Part shown: positions 47,339 to 56,443 of the stretch, piece after piece | Numbering within the stretch: the stretch's first letter is position 1 | How the letters are laid out: every line of letters starts with the position of its first letter | Assembly (NCBI RefSeq): GCF_000975035.1 | Contig: NZ_BBRA01000002.1 | Span: forward strand, 62,001 to 126,000 | From: Demequina flava | GTDB taxonomy: Bacteria; Actinomycetota; Actinomycetes; Actinomycetales; Demequinaceae | Reading direction: 5' to 3' | DNA: 64,000 bases | Position numbers and translations under genes: made by a program | Notes under the pieces: generated by a model | Database searches by the model: none | What the model was told of the DNA's origin: nothing | Seen by the model: only the letters and a program-made list of their open reading frames with translations

Positions 47339-48852
47339 GGGCGCCTCCAGACACGTCCGTCTTTCGCCATCATTGCGTCCGCCGTTGCGGGTCCCCACGT
47401 GCCCGAGCGGTACTGCTCAGGTTGGCCCTCTTCCGCCCAGTGCGCGATGACAGGGTCGAGGAGCCTCCACGACAGCGCCACTTCTTCGTGCCGAGGGAAC
47501 AGGGGCGGGTCACCAAGGAGCACGTCAAGAATGAGGCGCTCGTAGGCTTCGGGCGAGGACTCGGTGAAGGCGTTGCCGTACCCAAAGTCCATGGTGACGT
47601 CGCGAACTTCCATCTGCGATCCGGGCACCTTGGAGCCGAACCGCAGAGTGACACCCTCGTCCGGCTGGACGCGGATGACAAGGGCGTTCTCGCCGACGTC
47701 AGCGCCTTCGACCTCTTGGAAGTAAGGAGATGGCGCCTTCTTGAAGACTAGGGCGATCTCGGTAACGCGACGTCCAAGACGCTTGCCTGCGCGCAGGTAG
47801 AACGGCGCCCCGGCCCAGCGGCGGTTGGGAACGTCCAGGCGGATTGCCGCATACGTCTCGGTCGCGGAGTCGGAGGAGATCCCGTCCTCGTCGAGGTATC
47901 CGCCCACCTGCTCGCCGCCACGCCATCCCGCGGAGTACTGACCGCGAGCAGTGTTGGCACTGAGGTCCTCGGGGAGCTTCGCCGCCCGGAGAACCTTCTC
48001 CTTCTCTTCACGCAGGTCGTTCGCGTCGAAGGTTGCGGGCTCTTCCATGGCGGTGAGCGCGAACAACTGGAGGAGGTGGTTCTGAATCACGTCGCGGGCT
48101 TGACCGATACCGTCGTAGTAACCGGCGCGCGATCCGATGCCGATGTCCTCGGCCATCGTGATCTGCACGTGGTCAACGTATTGGCTGTTCCAGATCGGCT
48201 CGAAGAGCTGATTGGCAAATCGGAGTGCCAGCAGGTTCTGCACTGTCTCCTTGCCCAAGTAGTGGTCGATGCGGAACACCGAGTCGGGCGGGAAGACCTC
48301 GGACACGACAGCGTCGAGCTCGTTTGCCGTTTTGAGGTCGTGACCGAACGGCTTCTCGATGACGACACGGCGCCATGCATCGTTCTTGGAATCCGACAGG
48401 CCTGATTCGCGCAGTTGCGTCAGCACCTTGGGGAACGCCGATGGTGGGATCGACAGGTAGAAAGCGTGATTACCACCGGTGCCGCGCTTCTCGTCGAGTT
48501 CTTCGACTGTGGAGCGTAGGCGCTGGAAGGCCTCAGGGTCATCGAACGTGCCTTGGACAAAGCGGATGCCTTCGGACAGCTGCTTCCACGTCTCTTCGCG
48601 AAACGGGGTGCGCGCGTACTTCTTGACCGACTCGTACACGACCTCTTCGAAGTCCTGACGGTCCCACTCACGACGAGCAAAGCCGGTGAGGGCGAATGCT
48701 GGCGGCAGGAGCCCGCGGTTTGCGAGGTCGTACACGGCCGGCATCAGCTTCTTGCGAGCAAGATCTCCGGTGACGCCGAACATGACGAGCCCGCAGGATC
48801 CAGCAATGCGGGGCAAACGTCGATCTCGGGGATCGCGCAACGGGTTAGCCAT
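47335..48852 (-). CDS. zwf: Glucose-6-phosphate 1-dehydrogenase
   Basis: A 505-residue enzyme oxidising glucose 6-phosphate with NADP to 6-phosphogluconolactone and feeding the cell NADPH. MFGVTGDLARKKL binds NADP; the signature RIDHYLGKETVQN carries the catalytic His and Lys. The ATG at 48852 is chosen since GGAGGAG lies at good distance; a GTG nine bases upstream would touch the ribosome-binding site. Confidence 0.96.
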   Translation of the reverse strand: MANPLRDPRDRRLPRIAGSCGLVMFGVTGDLARKKLMPAVYDLANRGLLPPAFALTGFARREWDRQDFEEVVYESVKKYARTPFREETWKQLSEGIRFVQGTFDDPEAFQRLRSTVEELDEKRGTGGNHAFYLSIPPSAFPKVLTQLRESGLSDSKNDAWRRVVIEKPFGHDLKTANELDAVVSEVFPPDSVFRIDHYLGKETVQNLLALRFANQLFEPIWNSQYVDHVQITMAEDIGIGSRAGYYDGIGQARDVIQNHLLQLFALTAMEEPATFDANDLREEKEKVLRAAKLPEDLSANTARGQYSAGWRGGEQVGGYLDEDGISSDSATETYAAIRLDVPNRRWAGAPFYLRAGKRLGRRVTEIALVFKKAPSPYFQEVEGADVGENALVIRVQPDEGVTLRFGSKVPGSQMEVRDVTMDFGYGNAFTESSPEAYERLILDVLLGDPPLFPRHEEVALSWRLLDPVIAHWAEEGQPEQYRSGTWGPATADAMMAKDGRVWRRP

Positions 48853-48891
48853 GGCTCGCACTCCTCCCCTTGTGGTGTGCGAAGGGCGAGA

Positions 48892-50964
48892 TCACCGGGC
48901 GGCCTCCACGGACTCGCGAGCCTTGGCGGCGACGTTGTCAGCAGTGAAACCGAACTCGGCGAACAGCAGGTTGGCGTCCGCGGAGGCGCCGTAGTGCTCG
49001 ATCGAGACGATGCGGCCGGCGTCCCCAGCGATGTCGTGCCAAGGCTGTGCCACGCCAGCTTCCACGACGACGCGAGCCTTCACCTCGGTGGGGATCACCG
49101 ACGTGCGGTACTCCGCGTCCTGCTGGTCAAACCATTCGCGGCAAGGCATGGAGACCACGCGGGCCTGGATGCCTTCTGCAGCGAGCAGGTCCTTGGCACC
49201 AAGCGCGTGCTGGACCTCAGAGCCCGTGCCGATCAGGACGACGTCAGGCGTGCCTTCGGTGTCGGCCAGGATGTAGGCGCCGCGCAGAACGCCTTCGGCG
49301 GAGCCGAATTCCGTGCGGTCGACCGTCGGGACACCCTGGCGGGTCAGGATGATGCCAGCCGGGCGATCGGTGCGCTCAAGAATTCCGCGCCAAGCCCAGG
49401 CGGTCTCGTTGGCATCTGCCGGACGGACCACGTCGAGACCGGGGATCGCACGCAGCGCTGCCAGGTGCTCGATTGGCTGGTGCGTGGGGCCATCCTCGCC
49501 CAGTCCAATGGAGTCGTGGGTCCACACAAAGGTCGACGGGATGCCCATGAGCGCCGACAACCGCACCGCGGGGCGCATGTAGTCGGAGAACTGCAGGAAT
49601 GTTCCACCGTACGGGCGGGTCTGACCGTGGAGCGTGATGCCATTGAGAATTGCTCCCATGGCGTGCTCACGGATACCGAAGTGCAGCGTGCGGCCGTAGA
49701 TGTTGCCGGCGAACTTCTCCGTCGAGCGGCGCTCGGGGAGGAAGGACGGCTCACCATTCATCGTGGTGTTGTTCGAGCCAGCGAGGTCGGCGGAACCGCC
49801 CCACAGTTCGGGAAGGGTGTCGGCGAGGGCGCTGAGCACTTCGCCGGACGCGGCGCGCGTCGCCAGTGACTTGCCGGCTTCGAACACGGGGAGGGAGTCT
49901 TCCCATCCTGCAGGTAGTTCACGCTTGCGCAGGCGGGCCAGCAGGGCAGCCTGCTCGGGGTTCTCGGCCTCCCAGCGGGCGAAGTCTGCGTTCCAATCGG
50001 AGTGTGCCTGCTGTCCGCGCGTGCGGGCCTGGAGAGCGTGCTCACGAATTGCGGGGTCCACCTCGAAGGTCTGCTCGGGGTCAAAGCCCAGGAGTTCCTT
50101 GAGTCCCTTGACCTCGTCGCCACCCAGCTTGGAGCCGTGGATTCCGCCAGTGTCCTGCTTGGTGGGTGCAGGCCAGCCGATGATTGTCGAGAGTGCGATG
50201 AACGACGGCTTGGAGGTCTCTGCCTTCGCGGCGTCCAGGGCGGCAGCGAGTGCGTCGATGTCCTCGATGTACTCCTGACCGTCCTGCTTCCACGCGACGT
50301 GGTGCGTGTCCCAGCCATACGCGGCATAGCGGGCGATGACGTCTTCGGTGAAGGCGACGTCAGTGTCGTCTTCGATCGAGATGTTGTTGTCGTCCCAGAT
50401 CACGACAAGGTTGCCCAGTTCTTGGGTGCCCGCGAGCGACGAAGCCTCGGCAGAGACGCCTTCCTGAAGGTCTCCGTCGGAAGCGATCACATATACGTGG
50501 TGGTCGAACGGGCTGGTGCCAGCAGGCGCGTCAGCGTCGAAGAGGCCACGCTCGCGGCGTGCCGCCATTGCCATGCCGACTGCGGTGGCAACACCCTGGC
50601 CCAGAGGACCGGTGGTGGTCTCAACGCCGTCGGTGTGGCCGTACTCCGGGTGACCGGGGGTACGCGAGTTGAAGGTACGCAGCGCCTTGATGTCATCGAG
50701 GTCGAGGTCGTACCCAGCTGCGAACAGCTGCAGGTAGAGCGTCAACGACGAGTGGCCCGCGGACAGCACGAAGCGGTCGCGTCCAAGCCAAGATGAGTCA
50801 GACGGGTCGTGCCGCATCACGTTCTGGAAGAGCAAGTAAGCGGCGGGTGCCAGCGAGATTGCCGTGCCAGGGTGGCCGTTGCCTACCTTTTCCACGGCAT
50901 CGGCGGCGAGAACACGGAGGGTGTCCACGGCGCGGCGGTCAGCATCGTTCCAGTTGACGGTCAC
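48892..50964 (-). CDS. tkt: Transketolase
   Basis: A 690-residue thiamine-diphosphate enzyme moving two-carbon units in the pentose phosphate pathway. KVGNGHPGTA, GPLGQGVATAVG, the ThDP motif GDGDLQEG-like SDGDLQEGVSAEA with a metal-binding NNISID, and HFGIREHAMGAI are present. The GTG at 50964 follows GGGGAGA by 6 bases and gives the usual N-terminus (WNDADRRAVDTLRVLAADAV). It opens the minus-strand pentose-phosphate operon; transaldolase, usual between tkt and zwf in this phylum, is missing. Confidence 0.96.
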   Translation of the reverse strand: MTVNWNDADRRAVDTLRVLAADAVEKVGNGHPGTAISLAPAAYLLFQNVMRHDPSDSSWLGRDRFVLSAGHSSLTLYLQLFAAGYDLDLDDIKALRTFNSRTPGHPEYGHTDGVETTTGPLGQGVATAVGMAMAARRERGLFDADAPAGTSPFDHHVYVIASDGDLQEGVSAEASSLAGTQELGNLVVIWDDNNISIEDDTDVAFTEDVIARYAAYGWDTHHVAWKQDGQEYIEDIDALAAALDAAKAETSKPSFIALSTIIGWPAPTKQDTGGIHGSKLGGDEVKGLKELLGFDPEQTFEVDPAIREHALQARTRGQQAHSDWNADFARWEAENPEQAALLARLRKRELPAGWEDSLPVFEAGKSLATRAASGEVLSALADTLPELWGGSADLAGSNNTTMNGEPSFLPERRSTEKFAGNIYGRTLHFGIREHAMGAILNGITLHGQTRPYGGTFLQFSDYMRPAVRLSALMGIPSTFVWTHDSIGLGEDGPTHQPIEHLAALRAIPGLDVVRPADANETAWAWRGILERTDRPAGIILTRQGVPTVDRTEFGSAEGVLRGAYILADTEGTPDVVLIGTGSEVQHALGAKDLLAAEGIQARVVSMPCREWFDQQDAEYRTSVIPTEVKARVVVEAGVAQPWHDIAGDAGRIVSIEHYGASADANLLFAEFGFTADNVAAKARESVEAAR

Positions 50965-51001
50965 AGATTTCTCCCCAGAATTGTGTGGTGATGTCGAGGC
51001 C

Positions 51002-51032
51002 AGCCTACCGGCCTTCGTCTCTGCACTGTCAC
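51002..51032 (-). promoter_or_regulatory. Candidate promoter of tkt
   Basis: On the minus strand GTGACA (51027-51032) and TAGGCT (51002-51007), spaced 19 bases. The leader would be about 31 bases and contains GGGGAGA. Confidence 0.4.
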
Positions 51033-51131
51033 AGCAACGGACTTCCTCGACCGAATAAGTTGTGAGCATAGCGAAATTGCCCTTGATTGACAATGACCAC
51101 CGCCGTGGGTCTGTGGTGTTCACGCGCCAGG

Positions 51132-51137
51132 TACGAT
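51132..51137 (+). promoter_or_regulatory. -10 box of leaderless ctaB
   Basis: TACGAT lies 7 bases before the ctaB ATG. No ribosome-binding site is present. TTGACA at 51087 is too far away to pair with this box. Confidence 0.5.
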
Positions 51138-51144
51138 GGTCCGC

Positions 51145-52110
51145 ATGTCGACGGCCAGTCCCGTGCGCCCTGACGCAGCCGCAACCCCCATCTCACGTTG
51201 GGCACACACGCGCGCACGCGTCGGAGCATATGTGGCACTCACGAAGCCGCGCATCATCGAACTCCTGTTGGTCACCACGATCCCCACGATGGTCCTGGCT
51301 GCCAACGGTTGGCCTGGATGGGGTCTGACGCTAGCGACCTTGGTGGGTGGCGCACTCTCCGCCGGCTCGGCCAATGCTTTCAACTGCTACCTCGACCGCG
51401 ATATCGACGCGGTGATGAAGCGCACAAAGAACCGACCATTGGTGACCGGAGATATCACGGGTCGCCAGGCGCTGACCTTTGCGTGGGTTCTCGCAGTTTT
51501 GTCCACGGCGTGGTTCTGGGTCGTTGTCGACTCTCCGCTTGCGACGCTGCTTTCGGTCCTGGCCATCTTTGGCTACGCGGTCGTCTACACGATGTGGCTG
51601 AAGCGCCGTACTGCGCAGAACATTGTGTGGGGCGGAATGGCTGGCTGTATGCCAGTGCTCATTGGCTGGGCTGCCGTGACACAGAGTCTGTCGTGGGCCC
51701 CCGTGCTGCTGTTCGGCGTGATCTTCTTCTGGACGCCGCCTCACTACTGGCCGCTGTCCATGAAGTTCAAGCGCGACTATGCAGAGGCAGAAGTGCCGAT
51801 GCTGCCGGTCATTGCGACCACCAAGAGGGTCGCGATCGAGATGATCGCCTATGCCTTCGGCATGGTCGTGTGCTCGCTGCTCCTGGTCCCCGTGGCCGAT
51901 ATGACATGGGTGTACGCCATCGTTGCGGCCTGCGCCGGTGCATGGTTCACCGCGGGGTGCATCCGTCTCTATCTGCGAGCCCAGCGCGATGAGAAGAAAC
52001 TGCGAGAGATGCGCTTGTTCCATGACTCGATCACGTATCTCACGATCGTCTTCGCTGCAGTCATGATCGATCCCTTCCTGCCCGACTCTCTGACCGTGGG
52101 GCTGTTCTGA
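51145..52110 (+). CDS. ctaB: Protoheme IX farnesyltransferase (heme O synthase)
   Basis: A 321-residue UbiA-type membrane enzyme adding farnesyl to heme B for cytochrome oxidase. LTKPRIIELLLVTT, the first Asp-rich motif NCYLDRDIDAVMKRTKNRPL and the loop WTPPHYWPLSMKFKRDY are clear; about nine membrane helices. The ATG at 51145 follows TACGAT by 7 bases. Its divergent position to tkt is a common actinobacterial arrangement. Confidence 0.95.
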   Translation: MSTASPVRPDAAATPISRWAHTRARVGAYVALTKPRIIELLLVTTIPTMVLAANGWPGWGLTLATLVGGALSAGSANAFNCYLDRDIDAVMKRTKNRPLVTGDITGRQALTFAWVLAVLSTAWFWVVVDSPLATLLSVLAIFGYAVVYTMWLKRRTAQNIVWGGMAGCMPVLIGWAAVTQSLSWAPVLLFGVIFFWTPPHYWPLSMKFKRDYAEAEVPMLPVIATTKRVAIEMIAYAFGMVVCSLLLVPVADMTWVYAIVAACAGAWFTAGCIRLYLRAQRDEKKLREMRLFHDSITYLTIVFAAVMIDPFLPDSLTVGLF

Positions 52111-52139
52111 GCTCACTAGCCGACCAGCGTGAGGGCTAC

Positions 52140-53033
52140 TTGGCCCACATCGCAGTCGAGCGTGGCCTCAGCCGCAACACACTTGCCGCGTACCGGCGAG
52201 ACCTCGCGCGATATGAGCGATTTCTGGCAAGCAAGGACGTGGGCGACCTCGCCTCAATCACGCAGCGCGACGTCGAAGAGTTCGCACAAGAGCTCGGCAC
52301 CGGAACTGCGGACGCCAGCCCACTCGCCCCCGCATCGGCCAGCCGAACCGTGGTTGCCGTTCGCGGCTGGCACAAGTTCGCACTAGCCGAAGGCTGGGTC
52401 ACCACGGACGTGTCCCGGGACGTAAAACCGCGAGCAATTCCCCAACGTCTTCCCAAGGCCTTATCCACGGGGCAGGTTGAAGCGATCCTTGAGGCAGCAT
52501 CGGCCGGGGACGGAAGCGCCCCGCTGCGGGACCGCGCACTGCTGGAAGTGGTCTACGGAACCGGCGCGCGTATATCCGAGGCCGTAGGCCTCGACGTCGA
52601 CGATGTCAGCCTTGACCCCGGCGGCGCGAGCGTGTTGTTGCGAGGCAAGGGCTCAAAGGAACGCGTTGTGCCACTAGGAACTTTCGCGGTTCAGGCGCTT
52701 GAGGCGTACGTGGTGCGCGCACGATCCCCATTGGCTCAGGCCGGACGGGGGAGTGCGGCCCTGTTTCTCAACACTCGCGGAGGCCGACTGTCGCGCCAGA
52801 GCGCGTGGAGCATCTTGCGCGTGGCCGCTGAGCGAGCCGGAGTTCCCGACGTATCTCCACACACGCTTCGCCACTCGTTCGCCACGCATTTGCTGTCCGG
52901 AGGCGCGGATGTCCGCGTGGTGCAAGAACTCCTGGGACACGCCTCGGTGACGACGACCCAGATCTACACCTCTGTCACCCAGGACACCCTGCGAGAGGTC
53001 TACACGACGTTCCATCCGCGTGCCCTGGGGTAA
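52140..53033 (+). CDS. xerD: Tyrosine site-specific recombinase XerD
   Basis: A 297-residue recombinase that resolves chromosome dimers at dif with XerC. The N-terminal SAM-like domain is ERGLSRNTLAAYRRDLARYERFL; the catalytic domain has Arg in GTGARISEAVGL, Lys in GKGSKERVVPLG, HxxR in PHTLRHSFATHLL, and the Tyr in TTQIYTSVTQ. Proximity to the ParA/ScpAB genes supports XerD over an integrase. The start is uncertain: TTG at 52140 is the first usual start, but the frame is open up to a CTG at 52107 that overlaps the ctaB stop and would add typical residues (LADQREGY). Confidence 0.9.
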   Translation: MAHIAVERGLSRNTLAAYRRDLARYERFLASKDVGDLASITQRDVEEFAQELGTGTADASPLAPASASRTVVAVRGWHKFALAEGWVTTDVSRDVKPRAIPQRLPKALSTGQVEAILEAASAGDGSAPLRDRALLEVVYGTGARISEAVGLDVDDVSLDPGGASVLLRGKGSKERVVPLGTFAVQALEAYVVRARSPLAQAGRGSAALFLNTRGGRLSRQSAWSILRVAAERAGVPDVSPHTLRHSFATHLLSGGADVRVVQELLGHASVTTTQIYTSVTQDTLREVYTTFHPRALG

Positions 53034-53050
53034 CCCTCAGTTCACGCGGG

Positions 53051-53056
53051 TAAGGT
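53051..53056 (+). promoter_or_regulatory. -10 box of leaderless parA-like gene
   Basis: TAAGGT lies 7 bases before the GTG at 53064. Confidence 0.5.
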
Positions 53057-53063
53057 TGCCCAT

Positions 53064-53879
53064 GTGACAGCCTTTCCCGTTCCCGAGCCCCTGACCAGCC
53101 ACGGACCCGCACGCGTAATCGCTCTGTGCAACCAGAAGGGTGGCGTGGGTAAGACCACGACATCGGTGAACCTGGCCGCATCGCTCGCGGAGTACGGCCG
53201 CAAGGTTCTTGTCGTGGACTTTGACCCGCAGGGCGCTGCCTCCGCCGGCTTGGGCGTGAATGCCAATGAAGCTGATCTCACGATCTACGACCTGCTGATG
53301 AAGTCCTCCGTTGACGCGAAGGACGCTATCCGTCCTACGCGCGTTGAAAACCTCGACTTGCTCCCCGCCAACATTGACCTCAGTGCTGCAGAGGTGCAGC
53401 TCGTCGGTGAAGTAGCGCGCGAGAGCTCGCTCGACAGGGCGTTGCGTGGCCTCGAGGACGACTATGACGTCATCCTGATTGACTGCCAGCCGTCGCTCGG
53501 TTTGCTCACCGTTAACGCCCTCGTCGCAGCTCACGGCGTCGTAATTCCGCTCGCGTGCGAGTACTTCGCGATGCGTGGTGTCGCACTGCTGGTGGAGACC
53601 ATCACGAAGGTGCAGGACCGCCTCAACCCACGTCTGACCATCGACGCGATCATTCCGACCATGTATGACGGGCGCACCCTGCACTCGCAGGAGGTCGTCG
53701 AACGCGTGCGCGAAGCCTTCGGCGAGCGTGTCACCGAGAGCATGATCCACCGGACTGTGAAGTTCCCCGACGCCTCCGTGGCCGCAGAACCCATCACGAC
53801 CTTCGCCCCGTCGCACACGGGCGCTGAGGCGTACCGCGAGCTGGCACGCGAACTCGTCGCTCGCGGCGCAGTCGCATAA
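53064..53879 (+). CDS. ParA/Soj family ATPase
   Basis: A 271-residue deviant Walker ATPase. The P-loop is NQKGGVGKTTTSVNLAASLA, with the signature Lys, and IDCQPSLGLLTVNAL is the Walker B-like block. The gene is upstream of scpA-scpB, where actinobacteria keep a ParA paralogue (for example mycobacterial Rv1708), distinct from the parAB pair near oriC; no parB is here. It probably acts in chromosome organisation with ScpAB. scpA starts 5 bases after the stop. Confidence 0.92.
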   Translation: MTAFPVPEPLTSHGPARVIALCNQKGGVGKTTTSVNLAASLAEYGRKVLVVDFDPQGAASAGLGVNANEADLTIYDLLMKSSVDAKDAIRPTRVENLDLLPANIDLSAAEVQLVGEVARESSLDRALRGLEDDYDVILIDCQPSLGLLTVNALVAAHGVVIPLACEYFAMRGVALLVETITKVQDRLNPRLTIDAIIPTMYDGRTLHSQEVVERVREAFGERVTESMIHRTVKFPDASVAAEPITTFAPSHTGAEAYRELARELVARGAVA

Positions 53880-53884
53880 CTGTC

Positions 53885-54712
53885 GTGACGGAGGAGAGCC
53901 TGACGGTAGCCCAGGAGGCGCCTCCTGGATTTGAAGTACATCTCGACAACTTCACTGGTCCGTTTGACCTCCTGCTCTCGCTGATTTCCAAGCATGAGAT
54001 GGAGATCACGGACGTCGCGCTCGCACGCGTCACCGATGAATTCCTTGCGACTATCGCGGCTCACGAGACCGACTGGGATCTGTCGCAAGCCTCAGAATTC
54101 CTTGTTGTGGCCGCCACCTTGCTGGACCTCAAGACCGCGCGCCTGCTCCCGCAAGGCGAGGTCGACGACATCGAGGACCTCGAACTGCTCGAGGCACGTG
54201 ACTTGCTCTTTGCCCGGTTGCTTCAGTACCGCGCTTTCAAGCAGGTGGCCGGACAATTCGCCGTGGCACTCGAGGCGCCGCGTCGCGTTCCCCGTGACGT
54301 CACGCTAGAGCCGCAGTTCGCCATGTTGTTGCCTGAACTGGTGTGGCGCGTGACGCCTGACCAACTCGCGCGTATGGCCGCCCACGCGTTGCAGCCCAAG
54401 CCGGAACTGTTGGGTGTCAACGTCGATCACCTGCACGCCCCAGCGGTAAGCGTGCGGGAACAGGCCGCACTCGTGACGACGCGCCTCCAGCGCGACCACA
54501 CCGTCACCTTTCGGTCCTTGGTGGCCGATGCCGACCACGTCAATGTCGTAGTCGCACGCTTCTTGGCGCTGCTCGAGCTGTTCCGGCAATCCGTTGTCGC
54601 CTTTGATCAAGTACGCTCGCTGGGCGAACTGACGATTCGATGGACCGGCGGCGAAGATGGAGTCGACGTGTCTGACGAGTTCGACGACACTGCGGAAGAT
54701 GCACAAGGATGA
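53885..54712 (+). CDS. scpA: Segregation and condensation protein A
   Basis: A 275-residue kleisin that bridges the two SMC heads. FEVHLDNFTGPFDLLLSLISKHEMEI is the typical N-terminal motif, and FLVVAATLLDLKTARLLP follows. The C-terminal winged-helix region is FRSLVADADHVNVVVARFLALLEL. Starts with GTG, 5 bases after the ParA-like gene. Confidence 0.95.
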   Translation: MTEESLTVAQEAPPGFEVHLDNFTGPFDLLLSLISKHEMEITDVALARVTDEFLATIAAHETDWDLSQASEFLVVAATLLDLKTARLLPQGEVDDIEDLELLEARDLLFARLLQYRAFKQVAGQFAVALEAPRRVPRDVTLEPQFAMLLPELVWRVTPDQLARMAAHALQPKPELLGVNVDHLHAPAVSVREQAALVTTRLQRDHTVTFRSLVADADHVNVVVARFLALLELFRQSVVAFDQVRSLGELTIRWTGGEDGVDVSDEFDDTAEDAQG

Positions 54713-54720
54713 CCGTGACG

Positions 54721-54738
54721 AGGCCCGATGCTCGGGTC
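54721..54738 (+). repeat. Dispersed GGGCCGATGC motif, divergent copy 4
   Basis: AGGCCCGATGCTCGGGTC lies between scpA and scpB and matches the intergenic repeat consensus at about 14 of 18 bases. Confidence 0.35.
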
Positions 54739-54758
54739 ACCAAGGAGAGCTACGCACA

Positions 54759-55307
54759 GTGACGAACGCGCATACCAGGGGAGCCATTGAGGCCATCCTG
54801 ATGGTGGTCGATGAGCCGGTCGCATCCGCGGACCTGGCGACCGCCCTTGACGTTCCTGAGCCTGAGATCACATCCACGTTGCACCAGCTGCGCGATGAAT
54901 ACGCCGACGTCGAGGCGCCACGGGGCTTCGAGCTGCGTGAGGTCGATGGCCGGTGGCGCATTTACTCTTCGAGGCTCTATGCCGATGCAGTGGGAGCCTT
55001 CATCGTTGACGGTCAGTCTGCGCGCCTGTCCCAAGCGGCCCTCGAGACGCTCGCGGTCGTGGCGTACCGGCAGCCGGTGACTCGGGGCCAGGTGTCCCAA
55101 GTACGTGGCGTCAACGTTGACTCCGTCATGAAAACGCTCAGTGCCCGTGGCCTGGTGTCCGAGATCGGCGAGGTTAGTGGCGCTTTGCAGTACGGCACCA
55201 CCACCGAGTTCCTCGAACGCATGGGCCTAGGGTCATTGGATGAACTTCCGGCGCTTGCGCCGTATCTGCCAGACCTGGCAGACGTTGATGGTGAGGGAGA
55301 ACGATGA
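54759..55307 (+). CDS. scpB: Segregation and condensation protein B
   Basis: A 182-residue protein with two winged-helix domains that dimerises and binds ScpA. AIEAILMVVDEPVASADLA, GFELREVDGRWRIYS and LSQAALETLAVVAYRQPVTRG are family blocks. The GTG at 54759 has AAGGAG 11 bases upstream; the frame extends back to overlap scpA, so an ATG at 54699 is possible but less natural. The stop overlaps the rluB start (ATGA). Confidence 0.93.
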   Translation: MTNAHTRGAIEAILMVVDEPVASADLATALDVPEPEITSTLHQLRDEYADVEAPRGFELREVDGRWRIYSSRLYADAVGAFIVDGQSARLSQAALETLAVVAYRQPVTRGQVSQVRGVNVDSVMKTLSARGLVSEIGEVSGALQYGTTTEFLERMGLGSLDELPALAPYLPDLADVDGEGER

Positions 55308-56050
55308 ACCTTGAAGTCCACCGCCCCGAAGGGGTCAGGCTTCAGAAAGTCCTTGCCTCGGCAGGCGTCGGGTCTCGGCGCAAGTGCGAGGTCTTGATTG
55401 AACGCGGCCTGGTGAAGGTCAACGGACAGGTCGTGGATCAACTCGGTGTCCGCGTGGATCCACACGACGTGGTCATTGAGGTCAAGGGCGAACGCGTGTG
55501 CGTGGACGATGGCGCGCTGACCATCGTGCTGAACAAGCCCAAGGGCGTGGTGTCCTCGATGCAGGACGAACAGGGCCGCCCGGACCTCCAGCGGTACGTC
55601 AAGGACTACGACGCTCGTCTGTTCCACGTGGGCCGGCTCGACGCCGAGACCACGGGCGTATTGTTGCTCACCAACGACGGCGACCTGGCTAACAGATTGG
55701 CTCACCCCACACATGGTGTGTCCAAGACGTATGTTGCGAAGGTCTCGGGCCAGGTCCCCAAGACCATCGGCACCACGTTGCGTGCCGGCGTCGATCTCGA
55801 CGATGGCCCGGTCCGCGTGGCGGCGTGTCACGTGCTCGACGTGGCCAAGGATCACTCCCTGGTGGAGGTGGTCTTGCACGAGGGCCGCAACCGCATCGTG
55901 CGACGGATGTTCGACAAGGTCGGTCACCCCGTCGAAGAACTTGTGCGCACGCAGTTTGGTCCCATCTCCTTGGGGACGCTGGTGCCTGGCGCGGTGCGTG
56001 AACTCGATCGCCAAGAGCTTGGCACGCTGATGTCTGCCGCGGGACTCTAG
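55304..56050 (+). CDS. rluB: Pseudouridine synthase (RluB/RsuA family)
   Basis: A 248-residue enzyme that makes pseudouridine in rRNA. An N-terminal S4 domain (VRLQKVLASAGVGSRRKCEVLIERG) precedes the catalytic domain with HVGRLDAETTGVLLLTNDGDLANRL, which carries the catalytic Asp. Position after scpAB is typical of RluB (23S rRNA U2605 in E. coli), though the exact target is not proven. Confidence 0.93.
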   Translation: MNLEVHRPEGVRLQKVLASAGVGSRRKCEVLIERGLVKVNGQVVDQLGVRVDPHDVVIEVKGERVCVDDGALTIVLNKPKGVVSSMQDEQGRPDLQRYVKDYDARLFHVGRLDAETTGVLLLTNDGDLANRLAHPTHGVSKTYVAKVSGQVPKTIGTTLRAGVDLDDGPVRVAACHVLDVAKDHSLVEVVLHEGRNRIVRRMFDKVGHPVEELVRTQFGPISLGTLVPGAVRELDRQELGTLMSAAGL

Positions 56051-56067
56051 GGAGCCTGTCACGCCGA

Positions 56068-56073
56068 TACGAT
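56068..56073 (+). promoter_or_regulatory. -10 box of leaderless aroH
   Basis: TACGAT lies 7 bases before the aroH ATG, in the same TACGATGGT context as the ctaB promoter. Confidence 0.5.
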
Positions 56074-56080
56074 GGTGGGC

Positions 56081-56443
56081 ATGGCACTGCGAGCGATCCG
56101 AGGCGCGACAACTCTTGACCACGACGAGCGGGAGCACCTGCACGCCCGGACTCAAGAACTCATCACCGAGTTACTGACGGCGAACGATCTCGACACCGAC
56201 GCAATTGTGTCCGTGCTCTTTACCTGCACGCCCGACATCGTGAGCGACTTTCCGGCTGCCGCCGCACGTGAGCTCGGCTTTGGCGCCGTGCCGCTGATGT
56301 GTGCCCAGGAGATGGCCGTTCCCGGCGCGCTGCCGCTGGTTGTGCGCGCGATGATCCACGCGGACACAGACCGACCACGCGACGACATTCAGCACGTGTA
56401 CCTTCACAACGCCGTGTCGTTGCGTCGAGACCTCGCCCAGTGA
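56081..56443 (+). CDS. aroH: Chorismate mutase, AroH class
   Basis: A 120-residue monofunctional chorismate mutase of the Bacillus AroH trimer type, turning chorismate into prephenate. RGATTLDHDE, FTCTPDIVSDFPA, PLMCAQEMAVPGALPLVVR and HVYLHNAVSLRRDL match the family including the active-site Arg and Glu/Cys positions. It is fused in operon to tyrA (4-base overlap GTGA), so it serves tyrosine or phenylalanine synthesis. Leaderless start at 56081. Confidence 0.95.
   Translation: MALRAIRGATTLDHDEREHLHARTQELITELLTANDLDTDAIVSVLFTCTPDIVSDFPAAAARELGFGAVPLMCAQEMAVPGALPLVVRAMIHADTDRPRDDIQHVYLHNAVSLRRDLAQ

Noticed and set aside
51087-51092. TTGACA upstream of ctaB as its -35 box
   Set aside because: It is 39 bases from the only good -10 box; the hexamer at proper spacing is TCTGTG, which is poor.
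52140-53033. Tyrosine recombinase as the integrase of a mobile element
   Set aside because: Neighbours are core genes, there is no att-like repeat or cargo, and the sequence matches XerD of chromosome-dimer resolution.
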